From: Rubripirellula lacrimiformis
Lineage (GTDB): Bacteria; Planctomycetota; Planctomycetia; Pirellulales; Pirellulaceae
Assembly: GCF_007741535.1 (NCBI RefSeq)
Contig: NZ_CP036525.1
Location: 2,046,001-2,110,000, forward strand
DNA length: 64,000 nt
Direction: 5' to 3'
The position numbers and the translations under genes were made by a program. Shown here piece by piece: positions 52,525 through 62,700 of the stretch (position 1 is its first letter; each line of letters starts with the position of its first letter). Below the pieces are notes generated by a model. That model ran no database searches, was not told the DNA's origin, and worked only from the letters and a program-made list of their open reading frames with translations.

Positions 52525-55500
52525 ATGGTTTGCCGATTTGTTGTGCGTTGGATGTTGTGTGCTGTGGCAGCCTTGGCTGCTGTGGTATTCGTCGACGGAC
52601 GTGCCGCCCAGGCCGAGTCCCCGGATGCCGCAAAGATTTCTGGAAATGAAACCCGATTGCTTTCGGGGACGCGGCAGATCACGTTCGAAGGCCGACGAGC
52701 CGGCGAAGGCTATTTCAGCGCCGATGGTCGCCGAATGGTTTTTCAAAGTGAACGCGATCCGGCCAACCCGTTCTATCAAATCTACGTTAGCGATTTGGAA
52801 ACGGGCGACATCGAAAAGGTGTCGCCGGGATGGGGGAAGACAACCTGCGCTTGGATCCATCCGCAGGGCGATCGCATTCTGTTTGCCAGTACTCAGGACG
52901 ATCCCGACGCTAAGAAGAAGCAAGCCGACGAACTGGAGATTCGAGCTAGCGGCCGCCAGCGACGGTATTCGTGGGACTACGACCCCAGTTATGAACTGTA
53001 CTCCAAGGAACTGCAATCGAGTGATTCGGCAGACGGCCCCTATCAGCGATTGACCAACGCCAAGGGGTACGACGCCGAGGCCAGTTACAGTCCCGATGGA
53101 TCGCTGATCGTGTTTGCGTCCAATCGATCGGCGTACGAACGCGAATTGACCGAGCGAGAGAAGCAGTTGTTCGAGATTGATCCGGCATCGATGATCGATC
53201 TGTATTTGATGAACGCAGACGGCAGCAACGTTCGTCGTTTGACGGATGTGGCCGGTTACGACGGCGGCCCGTTTTTCTCGCCCGATGGCCAACGGATCTG
53301 TTGGCGGCGGTTCAGCGAAGACGGTGTGACGGCGGAAGTCTACACCATGAAGATCGACGGCACGGACGTCCAACGGTTGACCGAAATCAACGCGATGAGC
53401 TGGGCGCCTTACTATCACCCCAGTGGCGAATATCTGATTTTTACGACCAACAAGCACGGGTTCGCCAATTTTGAACTCTACTTGGTGCGCAGCGATGGCC
53501 AGGGGGAACCCGTTCGGGTCACCGATACCGACGGGTTTGACGGGCTGCCTGTCTTTCTGCCCGATGGCAAGCGACTATCCTGGACTTCGAATCGAACGAA
53601 GGCCAAGCAATCGCAGATCTTTCTAGCGGATTGGAACGATCAAGAGGCTCGGAAACTGCTGGGGATGACGGATGATCATCAAGCCGATCGATCGGCAGCA
53701 CTGGAGTCTGCTCAGCAGTCGACGCCGGACTTTTCGCCCACCGACGTGATGCGTCACGTCGACTATTTGACCCGGCCCGAATTGGGCGGCCGATTGACGG
53801 GGACGCCCGGGGAACGCCGAGCAACGGCCTACGTGGCGGCCTATTTGGAAAGTTTGGGGTACGAGCCTGCGGGGGAAAACGGGACGTTCTACCAATCGTT
53901 TGATTTCCCCGCCGGATCCTCGTTGGGCGATGCCAACGCGATGACCGTCGGTGATCGGGAATTGACCTTGGGGACCGATTGGCAACCACTTTCCTTTTCC
54001 GCCGATGGCGAAATTGGCAATGCCGATATCGTCTTCGCGGGCTATGGATTGCAAGTGCCGGGATCCGAAGAGATCGATGAATACGACAGTTACGTCCATT
54101 TGAACGTGGCCGGTCAGTGGGTATTGGTGTTTCGTGATCTGCCCCAGGAAATCACGGCCGAGCAGCGCCAACAGATGGCCCGCTTTAGTTCGCCGCGTCG
54201 CAAGGCCACGATCGCACGTGATCTTGGTGCCAAGGGAATCATTTTTGTCGCCGGTCCGACCAGCAAGGTTCGCAGTGAACTGATTCGGTTCGATACCGCA
54301 GCATCGCAGGCCGGCGTCAGCATCGGTGTCGTTTCGGTGACGAACGAGGTGGCTGCAAAGTGGCTTGCTGATGCGGGGGAGAATCTGCAAGAGATCCAAG
54401 CGGGATTGGATGACGGATCGCTCGCGATGGGCTTTGCGATCGAAGGGGCGACCGCGAACGCGACTGTCGAAATCCAGCGCAAACGCGGAGTCGGGCGAAA
54501 TGTGATCGCTCGTTTGAAGGCGGGGGATTCTGCGAAGTCGGCTGAAACATCCTCGGCTGTCGCGCCGGTCGTGATCGTCGGCGCGCACGTTGATCACTTG
54601 GGTAAAGGCGGCAGCACGAACTCTCTAGCCAAGGACGATGAACGCGATGCGATTCATGTGGGTGCCGACGACAACGCATCCGGCGTGGCCGCGATGTTAG
54701 AGATCGCTCAGTACTTGGCAGCCGAAAAGAAGGCCGGGCGTTTGCATCCCAAGCGTGACTTGCTGATCGCCGGTTGGAGCGGCGAGGAATTGGGGCTGTT
54801 TGGATCGCAAGCGTTCGTTAGCCACTTTTTCGATCTGTATCCCGACGCGACCCGAATCGAGATCGACCCTGATCACGCGGCCGCTGCGTCAGCACACGGG
54901 ATGACCACCGATGCGGAACCATTGACCGCCGCCGTTGCCGCCTATCTGAACTTGGATATGGTCGGTCGGTTGCGAGAAAAGTTAGTGGTCCAAGGGCTCG
55001 GGTCGTCACCGGGATTCGCCAGCGAGGTCCAACGCCGCAATGTGCCCGTTGGTTTGGAACTAACGTTGGACAAAACCAGTACGCGATTGCCCACCGATGC
55101 ATCAGCGTTTGTCAGTCGGGATGTGCCGATTCTGTCGGCGTTCACGGGGGCACACGAGGACTATCACACGCCACGCGATACACCCGACAAGTTGAACTAT
55201 GACGGGGCGGCCAAGATCAGCCAGCTGTTCGCTCTGATCGCTCGCGGAATGTTGTCCGCCGACCAGCCGCCGCTGTTCAAGTTGGAAGAAGGCGAAGCCG
55301 CCAATCAGGACGCGCCCCGAGTTCGTCTGACCGCTTATTTGGGGACGATTCCCGACTATGCGGCTGGCAAAATCAAGGGGCTGAAACTAAGCGGCGTCGC
55401 GGGGGAAGGCCCAGCCGCCAAGGCGGGAGCCCAAGGGGGCGACATCGTCATCGAACTGGCCGGACGGACGATCGAAGATATCCACGATTACACGTATGCA

Positions 55501-55596
55501 ATCGAAGCTCTGAAAATCGGCGAAACCATCGAAATGGTGGTCCAGCGAGGGGACGAAACGGTCAAGCTTTCGGTGACTCCGACCGCCCGAGATTAG
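52525..55596 (+). CDS. Secreted TolB-propeller / PA / M28 metallopeptidase / PDZ fusion
   Basis: 1023 residues from ATG 52525. A signal peptide (LCAVAALAAVVFVDGRAAQA) precedes TolB-like PD40 repeats (about 50-375; ADGRRMVFQSERD, SPDGSLIVFASNR). A PA-like insert lies at about 480-640 (IVFAGYGLQVPG). The M28 zinc peptidase follows (about 670-905) with ligands in VGAHVDHLG, HVGADDNASGV, GWSGEELGLFG, YLNLDMVGRL and HEDYHTPRDTPDKL. A C-terminal PDZ domain (about 930-1020; AKAGAQGGDIVIELAGRTIE) ends the protein. M28 members are aminopeptidases; the propeller and PDZ would bind substrate or partners outside the cytoplasm. All metal-binding motifs are intact. Confidence 0.92.
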   Translation: MVCRFVVRWMLCAVAALAAVVFVDGRAAQAESPDAAKISGNETRLLSGTRQITFEGRRAGEGYFSADGRRMVFQSERDPANPFYQIYVSDLETGDIEKVSPGWGKTTCAWIHPQGDRILFASTQDDPDAKKKQADELEIRASGRQRRYSWDYDPSYELYSKELQSSDSADGPYQRLTNAKGYDAEASYSPDGSLIVFASNRSAYERELTEREKQLFEIDPASMIDLYLMNADGSNVRRLTDVAGYDGGPFFSPDGQRICWRRFSEDGVTAEVYTMKIDGTDVQRLTEINAMSWAPYYHPSGEYLIFTTNKHGFANFELYLVRSDGQGEPVRVTDTDGFDGLPVFLPDGKRLSWTSNRTKAKQSQIFLADWNDQEARKLLGMTDDHQADRSAALESAQQSTPDFSPTDVMRHVDYLTRPELGGRLTGTPGERRATAYVAAYLESLGYEPAGENGTFYQSFDFPAGSSLGDANAMTVGDRELTLGTDWQPLSFSADGEIGNADIVFAGYGLQVPGSEEIDEYDSYVHLNVAGQWVLVFRDLPQEITAEQRQQMARFSSPRRKATIARDLGAKGIIFVAGPTSKVRSELIRFDTAASQAGVSIGVVSVTNEVAAKWLADAGENLQEIQAGLDDGSLAMGFAIEGATANATVEIQRKRGVGRNVIARLKAGDSAKSAETSSAVAPVVIVGAHVDHLGKGGSTNSLAKDDERDAIHVGADDNASGVAAMLEIAQYLAAEKKAGRLHPKRDLLIAGWSGEELGLFGSQAFVSHFFDLYPDATRIEIDPDHAAAASAHGMTTDAEPLTAAVAAYLNLDMVGRLREKLVVQGLGSSPGFASEVQRRNVPVGLELTLDKTSTRLPTDASAFVSRDVPILSAFTGAHEDYHTPRDTPDKLNYDGAAKISQLFALIARGMLSADQPPLFKLEEGEAANQDAPRVRLTAYLGTIPDYAAGKIKGLKLSGVAGEGPAAKAGAQGGDIVIELAGRTIEDIHDYTYAIEALKIGETIEMVVQRGDETVKLSVTPTARD

Positions 55597-55707
55597 TCGG
55601 TCACGGGATTCGAGCGAATTCTGGCCCGCCAATTGCATCACTGTTGCCTATGGATGATCGCTGCCGTTTTGGCGGCGACTTTTTCACGAGTCTGACGAGA
55701 GTTTGAA

Positions 55708-56379
55708 ATGCTGGGACTGTATTTCCTATTTGCGATTCCGCCGCTTTTGCTGGGCTTTTATGCGCAGTGGAAAGTGAAATCATCGTTTTCTGCGATGAGC
55801 AAGATCCCGGCCCGAATGTCAGGGGCCGAAGCGGCTCGTCGGATGCTAGACAACGGTGGTTTACAGTCGGTGGCGATCGAACAGGTCAGCGGCCACCTCA
55901 GTGATCACTATGACCCTCGCGCGAAAGTGCTGCGGCTTAGTCAGGATGTGTACGGAGGCCGTTCGATGGCCGCCCTAGGAGTCGCCTGTCACGAGGCAGG
56001 TCACGCATTCCAAGATGCGAAGGGCTATGCGCCGCTTGTGATTCGGAACGCTGCTGTGCCGGCCGCAAACTTTGGGTCGGGCACCGGAATGGTGCTGCTG
56101 ATGATTGGCGGTCTGTTGTCGTTCAAGCCGCTAATCCTGATCGGCGTCGCTCTGTTCGCGTTGGTTGTGTTCTTCCAGTTGGTCAACTTGCCGGTCGAAT
56201 TTGATGCCAGTGCGCGAGCCAAGCACGAGCTGGTGGCCCAAGGGATGATCGCCGGAAACGAAGAACAATATATCAGCAAAGTGCTGAATGCGGCCGCACT
56301 GACCTACGTTGCTGCGACGCTGCAGTCCGTGATGACATTGCTGTACTACCTGTATGTCATTTTCGGTGACCGCCGCTAA
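55708..56379 (+). CDS. YugP-like zinc metallopeptidase (Zn_peptidase_2)
   Basis: 223 residues from ATG 55708. An N-terminal membrane segment (LYFLFAIPPLLLGFYAQ) is followed by the zinc motif HEAGHA (HEAGH at 95-99) preceded by SMAALGVAC, two further membrane helices (about 115-155) and the distal region LPVEFDASARAKHEL, all diagnostic of this family. Family members are membrane-bound putative proteases of unknown substrate. It follows the M28 fusion by 111 bases on the same strand, and an intrinsic terminator begins 17 bases after its stop. Confidence 0.93.
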   Translation: MLGLYFLFAIPPLLLGFYAQWKVKSSFSAMSKIPARMSGAEAARRMLDNGGLQSVAIEQVSGHLSDHYDPRAKVLRLSQDVYGGRSMAALGVACHEAGHAFQDAKGYAPLVIRNAAVPAANFGSGTGMVLLMIGGLLSFKPLILIGVALFALVVFFQLVNLPVEFDASARAKHELVAQGMIAGNEEQYISKVLNAAALTYVAATLQSVMTLLYYLYVIFGDRR

Positions 56380-56395
56380 TTGACACAATCCGTAC

Positions 56396-56430
56396 AAACC
56401 GATCGGTCCAGCGATGGACCATCGGTTTTT
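56396..56430 (+). terminator. Intrinsic terminator after the YugP-like gene
   Basis: Stem AAACCGAT (56396-56403) / ATCGGTTT (56421-56428) continues, after a one-base bulge, as GGTCC/GGACC around loop AGCGAT, and ends in a T run (56426-56430). Confidence 0.8.
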
Positions 56431-56478
56431 ACGACATCCGTTCGGTGCTGATGACGCTTGTTGGCGAAAGATTCAGAT

Positions 56479-56504
56479 AGCCACCGCGTGGTGGCTGTTT
56501 TTTT
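56479..56504 (+). terminator. Second intrinsic terminator, upstream of the 65-residue gene
   Basis: Perfect stem AGCCACC (56479-56485) / GGTGGCT (56490-56496), loop GCGT, then G and seven T (56498-56504). An outer pairing TGGCGAA (56462-56468) / TTCGCCA (56502-56508) encloses it. It ends 27 bases before ATG 56532, so it may be a leader attenuator or end a very short transcript. Confidence 0.8.
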
Positions 56505-56531
56505 CGCCAGCATCTTACGGGCTGATTTGCC

Positions 56532-56729
56532 ATGTCTAGCATTCCCGCACCGGTCCGCCAGGTTCTTCAAGCTCAGCAGCAAGCGACTGCCCAGCAGGTC
56601 AATTTCGCGGTTGCTGGCAAGCAGTTGGACGCACAGAAGCAGACGGGCGACGCGATCAACGCGATGCTAGAGCAGGTTGTCGACGTGCAAAGCCAAATTG
56701 CCAAAGGCCATTTGGACGTCCGCGTTTAA
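56532..56729 (+). CDS. Small YjfB-like protein (putative motility-associated)
   Basis: 65 residues from ATG 56532. Helical and Gln-rich: SIPAPVRQVLQAQQQATAQQ, then FAVAGKQLDAQKQTGDAINA. The pattern of a short N-terminal region, a Gln-rich helix and LDAQKQTG resembles the YjfB putative motility family (PF14070), though similarity at this length is weak. No signal or membrane segment. It lies alone between two terminators upstream and a convergent lipoprotein gene downstream. If it is YjfB-like, a link to flagellar genes would be expected elsewhere, none here. Confidence 0.55.
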   Translation: MSSIPAPVRQVLQAQQQATAQQVNFAVAGKQLDAQKQTGDAINAMLEQVVDVQSQIAKGHLDVRV

Positions 56730-56863
56730 CCAACCGATCGCGACGTTCGGCGGTGAATTCTAGATACCGCCCGCGAATTTCTTTGCCCTGTCGCGCGACG
56801 GGCAATGCCTGCGTCTAGGTGACGCCAAGGGTCCGCATCCGACGTGACGTTCAGGTCACGCAT

Positions 56864-57880
56864 CTAGCGATAGAACGATCCCGAGGTTGTCGGCGTTTCG
56901 CTGCCGGTCGGGTATCCCGTCGATCGACCGGTGCTGCCCGGCATGTACGAAGATGATTCTCCGCTGCTACTGCCTGGTGAATAGCTTGTTGGCGATTCGC
57001 TGGCGGCGCTGGTTGGCACGCTGGCTGTTTCAAAGGTCGGTGGTGCAGAAGGTGATTCTGGCAAGCTGAAGCTGGTCGGGCCTGAACTGGACGTGGTCGC
57101 CCCCGATGGTTTGGTGATCGCCGCCGACGCAGTGGCCGCAGTCGACGGTGCAATGCCCGGTGGCAGTGCATAGCCACCCGAACCGAGCGATGATCCGGCA
57201 GAACTTGGCGACGTTGCTAGCGATGCGCCCGCCGGTGCGGGTGCACTGTAGCTGGTCGACGGCGTTGTCAGCTTGGGCGTGGTGATGTTGGGTGATGCCG
57301 GTGTCGACCCAGGCAGTGCATAGCTGGAACTAGGGCTGCCGTACTTTTCCGAAGTCGTTGTCGACTTTGGGGTGAACGTGCTGTTGCCAAAGGAATATCC
57401 CGATGGCTTGGTGGCCGTGCTGGACGATGCCGGGGATGCGGCGGTGCCGCCGTTGGGTTTGGCATATGCGGCACTGCTATAGATGCCGTTTGCCTGCGCA
57501 GCCGACGGGTTGGTCATCCCGGTTTGGTTCGACGCAGTCTGGTTGGATGCAGGCGTCGCATAACCAGGCTGGGAATTAAATCCGGCAACCTGGGCGGTAA
57601 CCGATTCGGGTGACTTGTTGGGCGATGGTGCCGACGTGCCACCGGCAATCGACGCGATCGCTTGTGGCGTCGCGGTGCTGCTGGGTGGTGCCGGATAGGT
57701 GGTGGTGGGCCCGGTGCCGGCCAACGCTTCGGCTGATGGTTCGCTGTTTCGGGCAAACATGTTCATGCCGGGCATGCTACGACAGCCGGTCGACATCAGC
57801 GTTGCCGCTGCGCAAGTCGTCAACAGGAGTCCGCGTGTTTTGTTGTTCTTCAGCATCCTTGCAAACCTTCGACGGTGCAT
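56864..57880 (-). CDS. Ser/Pro/Thr-rich lipoprotein
   Basis: About 338 residues from ATG 57880; ATG 57856, which gives the neater signal MLKNNKTRGLLLTTCAAATL, is equally possible. A lipobox LMSTGC lies near residue 28-33 of the longer form. After it the protein is low-complexity, dominated by Ser, Pro, Thr, Ala and Gly, with no predicted domain, ending in SGSFYR. Such mucin-like tails are common in planctomycete surface or envelope proteins and may carry glycans. It is convergent with the small YjfB-like gene. Confidence 0.75.
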   Translation of the reverse strand: MHRRRFARMLKNNKTRGLLLTTCAAATLMSTGCRSMPGMNMFARNSEPSAEALAGTGPTTTYPAPPSSTATPQAIASIAGGTSAPSPNKSPESVTAQVAGFNSQPGYATPASNQTASNQTGMTNPSAAQANGIYSSAAYAKPNGGTAASPASSSTATKPSGYSFGNSTFTPKSTTTSEKYGSPSSSYALPGSTPASPNITTPKLTTPSTSYSAPAPAGASLATSPSSAGSSLGSGGYALPPGIAPSTAATASAAITKPSGATTSSSGPTSFSLPESPSAPPTFETASVPTSAASESPTSYSPGSSSGESSSYMPGSTGRSTGYPTGSETPTTSGSFYR

Positions 57881-58132
57881 AACTTCGGCATCGAGAGATC
57901 TTGGACATGCAAATCCTTTCACATGATTCAAGATCGTCTTCGGTTATCCCAGTAATCGGAAATTGTGACCTGAATTGCCAGGCTTTTTTACCGATTCCAG
58001 TGCGAACCTAGGACGCTCGTGGAAGCTGTGTCAATGTCAGCCGAGATTTTTTCGGCATCCGTTTTCCCAGCGGCAGAAGGGTTTCACGATGACAGTGTTT
58101 CACGCCGCTTTGTCGTTCGCCCGGATGGCATG

Positions 58133-58165
58133 CAAAAGCCGCGATCTGGATCCCAGACCGCGGCT
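58133..58165 (-). terminator. Intrinsic terminator of gltD
   Basis: On the minus strand AGCCGCG/CGCGGCT (58165-58159 with 58143-58137) encloses TCTGG/CCAGA and is followed by TTTT (58137-58134). It lies about 28 bases beyond the gltD stop at 58193. Confidence 0.85.
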
Positions 58166-58192
58166 AATGCGTTTCGATAGATGGACGAGCGA

Positions 58193-59698
58193 TTAGACGC
58201 TCATTTCCATTGCTGTGCCCAGGGTTTGACCTGGTGCCGGCAGGTTGCTGCTGCCTTCTAGGAAGATATCGATCGCTCGTGCGGCACCGCGGCCTTCGTT
58301 GATCGCCCAAACGACCAAGCTTTGGCCTCGGCGACAGTCACCGGCTGCAAATACGCCGTCGATGTTGGTCGCATACTTGCCATGTTCCGCTTGGAAGTTG
58401 CTGCGTGGGTCCACTTCCAGTCCAAGGGACTCGGCGACGTACTGTTCCGGCCCTAGAAAGCCCATCGCCAACAGGATCAGTTGGGCTGGCCATACTTTTT
58501 CGCTGCCTGCGACTTCGGCCATCGACCATCCGCCGTCATCTTTCTTGGTCCATTCGACTTGGACGGACTTGATGCCGCTAAGGTTGCCCTGATCGTCTTT
58601 CAGGAACTCTTTGCTTAGCAACTGATAATGACGCGGGTCATGGCCGAACTTGGCCGACGCTTCTTCGTGTCCATAATCGACACGGAAGACACGAGGCCAC
58701 TGTGGCCACGGGTTGTCGGGGGCACGGTCTTCGGGCGGCTTGGGTAGCAGTTCAAAGTTCACCAGGCTGCGGCAACCGTGACGCAGCGAGGTGCCGATGC
58801 AGTCGGTGCCGGTGTCACCGCCACCGATCACAATCACGTCCTTGCCTTCGGCACTGATGAAGTTGTCATCCAACGAATCGCCGTGCACCATTTGCATGGT
58901 GTTGGCGGTCAAGAAGTCCATCGCTGGATAGACACCCTTGGCATCGCGATTGGGGATTGGCAAATCGCGAGGCTTGGTCGCGCCGCAGGCTAGCAGGACG
59001 GCATCAAAGTCCTTTTGCAGATCCTTTGGCAGGATGTCTTTGCCGATGTCTACGCCGGTTTTGAAAACGATGCCTTCGGCGGTCATCTTATCGACACGCC
59101 GCTGAATCGCTTCTTTGGACAGTTTCATGTTCGGGATGCCGTACTGCAGCAGGCCGCCGATGCGGTTGGCTCGTTCGAACACCGTGACGGTGTGACCGGC
59201 TTTATTCAGCTGATCCGCAGCAGAGAGTCCAGCAGGGCCACTGCCCACGATCGCGACGGTCTTTCCGGTTCGCGTTTCGGGCGGCTCGGCAACGATCCAG
59301 CCTTCTTCCCAGGCGCGATCGACGATCGCATTTTCGATGTTCTTGATCGTCACCGGTGGGTTGGTGATGCCAAGCACGCACGAACCTTCGCAGGGCGCCG
59401 GGCACACACGACCGGTGAACTCGGGGAAATTGTTGGTCTTGTGCAGCCGCTCGATCGCTTCTTTCCAGCGATTGTTGTAGACCAGATCATTCCATTCGGG
59501 GATCAGGTTATCGATCGGGCAACCGGTATTGGACTGACAAAATGGGACCCCACAATCCATGCACCGGGCACCCTGCTCGCGAAGTTGGTCGAGCTTGGGT
59601 TCGGTATAGATTTCGTCGTAGTCGTTGATGCGGACCACTGGCAGACGCCATGGCACTTTTTTGCGGTCAAACTCTTTGAATCCGGTTGGCTTGCCCAT
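58193..59698 (-). CDS. gltD: Glutamate synthase small (beta) subunit
   Basis: 501 residues from ATG 59698 (family about 470-490). N-terminal cysteines for the 4Fe-4S clusters: [16 protein letters not shown] and [15 protein letters not shown]-binding Rossmann [17 protein letters not shown], then an NADPH-binding [18 protein letters not shown], and the C-terminal [19 protein letters not shown]. It passes electrons from NADPH through FAD to the large subunit GltB, which makes glutamate from glutamine and 2-oxoglutarate. It lies 95 bases downstream of gltB on the same strand, as a gltBD operon, and is followed by an intrinsic terminator. Confidence 0.98.
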   Translation of the reverse strand: MGKPTGFKEFDRKKVPWRLPVVRINDYDEIYTEPKLDQLREQGARCMDCGVPFCQSNTGCPIDNLIPEWNDLVYNNRWKEAIERLHKTNNFPEFTGRVCPAPCEGSCVLGITNPPVTIKNIENAIVDRAWEEGWIVAEPPETRTGKTVAIVGSGPAGLSAADQLNKAGHTVTVFERANRIGGLLQYGIPNMKLSKEAIQRRVDKMTAEGIVFKTGVDIGKDILPKDLQKDFDAVLLACGATKPRDLPIPNRDAKGVYPAMDFLTANTMQMVHGDSLDDNFISAEGKDVIVIGGGDTGTDCIGTSLRHGCRSLVNFELLPKPPEDRAPDNPWPQWPRVFRVDYGHEEASAKFGHDPRHYQLLSKEFLKDDQGNLSGIKSVQVEWTKKDDGGWSMAEVAGSEKVWPAQLILLAMGFLGPEQYVAESLGLEVDPRSNFQAEHGKYATNIDGVFAAGDCRRGQSLVVWAINEGRGAARAIDIFLEGSSNLPAPGQTLGTAMEMSV

Positions 59699-59793
59699 GG
59701 GAATAGTCTCTTTTCAAGGGGAGTTGTGTCTGTCGTCCCGAAACGCTGCGGCGGACGGGGGAATGTTCGATGTTCAGTACGGTGGGTGGCGGG

Positions 59794-62700
59794 TTAAGCC
59801 ATCACCTCTTCGACTTGCAGGCTTTGCAGCACCCGCTTGTAATCGACTGGCATGACCTTCACGCACTTGGATAGGAAGTCGTCCCAGTTTTCCAGTACGT
59901 CGGCAGCTACGTCGCTATGGGTGTACTGATGGTGCTTGGTGATGATCGCTTTGACTTCGGCTTCTTCTTCGGCCGTTTCAATCTTTTCCAGTTCAACCGT
60001 TGCCAGGTTGCAGTTCAGGTTGAACTTTCCATCGCGATCAAAGATGTAGGCAATGCCGCCCGACATGCCGGCCGCGAAGTTGCGGCCGGTCTCGCCGAGG
60101 CAGACCACGCGTCCACCGGTCATGTATTCGCAGCCATGGTCGCCGACGCCTTCGACGACGGTGATCGCACCACTGTTTCGAACACAGAATCGTTCGGCAG
60201 CCCGGCCACGCAGATAGGCTTCGCCACCGGTCGCGCCGTACAAGCAAACGTTCCCGACCAGAATGTTGTCAGCGGCCGTGAAGCTGCTTTCCCGCGGTGG
60301 GAAGACCACCACGCGTCCGCCGCTGAGCCCCTTGCCGACGTAGTCGTTGGCGTCGCCTTCCAATTCGATCGTGATCCCGTGTGCCAAGAACGCACCGAGG
60401 CTTTGCCCGGCTGAACCTGTCAGTTCGATTCGGATCGTGTCGTCTGGCAAACCGGCTTGACCGTATTTCTTAGCGACTTCATTGCTAAGGATCGTGCCAA
60501 CGGTTCGGTTGATGTTGACGATCGGCGATTGGATGACGACAGGTTTGCCCGATTCGATCGCCGGTTTGGCGGCATCCAGCAGCACGGTCATGTCCAACGA
60601 TTTTTCCAGCCCATGGTCCTGAGCCATCGTGCAAATCACGTCGACGTCTTCGTGCGGCTTGTTGGCTGGCATCAGGATGCTGGTCAAGTCCAGGCCGTCG
60701 GTCTTCCAGTGCTTGATCGCTTGGTCGGTCTTCAGCTTGTCGCTGCGACCAACCATTTCATCGATCGTGCGGAAGCCCAGTTTGGCCATCCAGCGGCGTG
60801 CATCTTCGGCCACCATGAACAGGTAGTTCACGACGTGCTCTGGTTTGCCAGTGAACATCTTTCGAAGTTCTGGGTCCTGGGTCGCGATGCCGACCGGGCA
60901 GGTATTCAGGTGACACTTACGCATCATGATGCACCCAAGAGTGATCAGGGGTGCGGTCGAGAAACCGAACTCTTCGGCACCCAGCAATGCCGCGATTGCG
61001 ACGTCGCGTCCTGTCTTCAGACCACCATCGGTTTGCAAAACGACTCGACTTCGCAGGTTGTTAAGCACCAAGACTTGGTGAGTTTCGGCGATCCCCAATT
61101 CCCATGGCAATCCGGCATGCTTGATGCTGGTCAACGGCGATGCCCCGGTGCCGCCGGTGTCGCCGGCGATCAGAATGTGATCGGCGTGAGCCTTGGCGAC
61201 ACCCGATGCAATCACGCCCACGCCGACTTCGCTGACCAGTTTGACACTGATCCGTGCCTCGCGGTTGGCGTTTTTTAGGTCGTGGATCAGTTGCGCCAAA
61301 TCCTCGATCGAATAGATGTCGTGGTGAGGCGGCGGGCTGATCAGTCCGACACCCGGTGTGCTGTAGCGGATACCAGCGATGTAGTTATCGACTTTCTTGC
61401 CCGGCAGTTCCCCGCCCTCGCCTGGCTTCGCACCTTGCGAAATCTTGATTTGGATCTCGTCGGCGTTCGACAGATATTCGATGGTTACACCGAAACGGCC
61501 CGAGGCGACTTGTTTGATCGCACTTCGCTTTGAATCGCCGTTTTCCATCGGCTGGAATCGAACTGGATCTTCCCCGCCTTCGCCGGTGTTGCTCTTGCCG
61601 CCAAGGCGGTTCATGGCCACGGCCAGCGTTTCATGCGATTCGGCGCTGATGCTGCCCAGCGACATCGCGCCGGTACAGAAACGTTTGACGATTTCTTTGG
61701 CCGGTTGGACTTCGTCTAGCGGGATGGATTCCGAATCGTTGACATGGAAATCGAACAGCCCACGCAACGTGCAACGGTTTCGGTTGTCTTCGTTGATCGT
61801 GTGTGCAAATCGCCAATATGCATCTTTGTCGTTCCCGCGTGCAGCGACCTGCAAGTCGGAAATCGACTGTGGCGACCAAGCATGCTTTTCGCCTTCGGCA
61901 CGCCAGTGGTATTCGCCCAAGTTGGGAAGCGCTGTCAATCGGTCAGCCGACTTCGATGGGTAACCCAATTTGTGGCGACGCATGGTTTCTTCGGCCAGGA
62001 TGTCGAACGAGACGCCCTGGATACGGCTGGCCGTGCCCACAAAGCATTTTTCGATGACTTCGTCGCGAAGTCCAAGTGCCTCGAAGATCTGAGCACCCTT
62101 GTAGCTTTGCAGCGTGCTGATGCCCATCTTGGCCATGACCTTCAACATGCCCTTGGCAACGCCCTTGCGATAGGCTGCGACGACTTTATCGTCGTCCAGT
62201 TTTGGATCCATCAGCCCGTCCAATCGAGCCTGCCATAGCGATTCGAACGCCAGGTATGGGTTGATGCCATCGGCACCGTATCCGATCAACAGGCAGTGGT
62301 GATGGACTTCCCGAGCTTCGCCCGATTCGACTACCAAACCGATTCGTGTCCGCTTGGCTTGGTTGACCAGGTGGTGGTGAACGGCACCGGTGGCCAAAAG
62401 AGCGCTGACAGGCACGCGGTCGTGCGAAACCCGGCGATCGCTTAGGACAACCAGTTGGATGCCTTTGTCGGCCGCGTCTTCGGCTTCGGCTGCGATCCGA
62501 TCCAACGTCTTCTTCAGCCCGGCTTTGCCTTCGCTGCGATCGAACGTGATGTCGATCACCCGGCTGTGCCATCCTTCGTAATCGATGTGCTTCAGTGCAG
62601 CGATCTCTTCATTGGTCAAGATCGGGTGATCGACCAGCAATCGGTGACAATGTTCGGGAGTTGCATCCAGCAGGTTTTGCTCGGGGCCGATGTAGCACTC

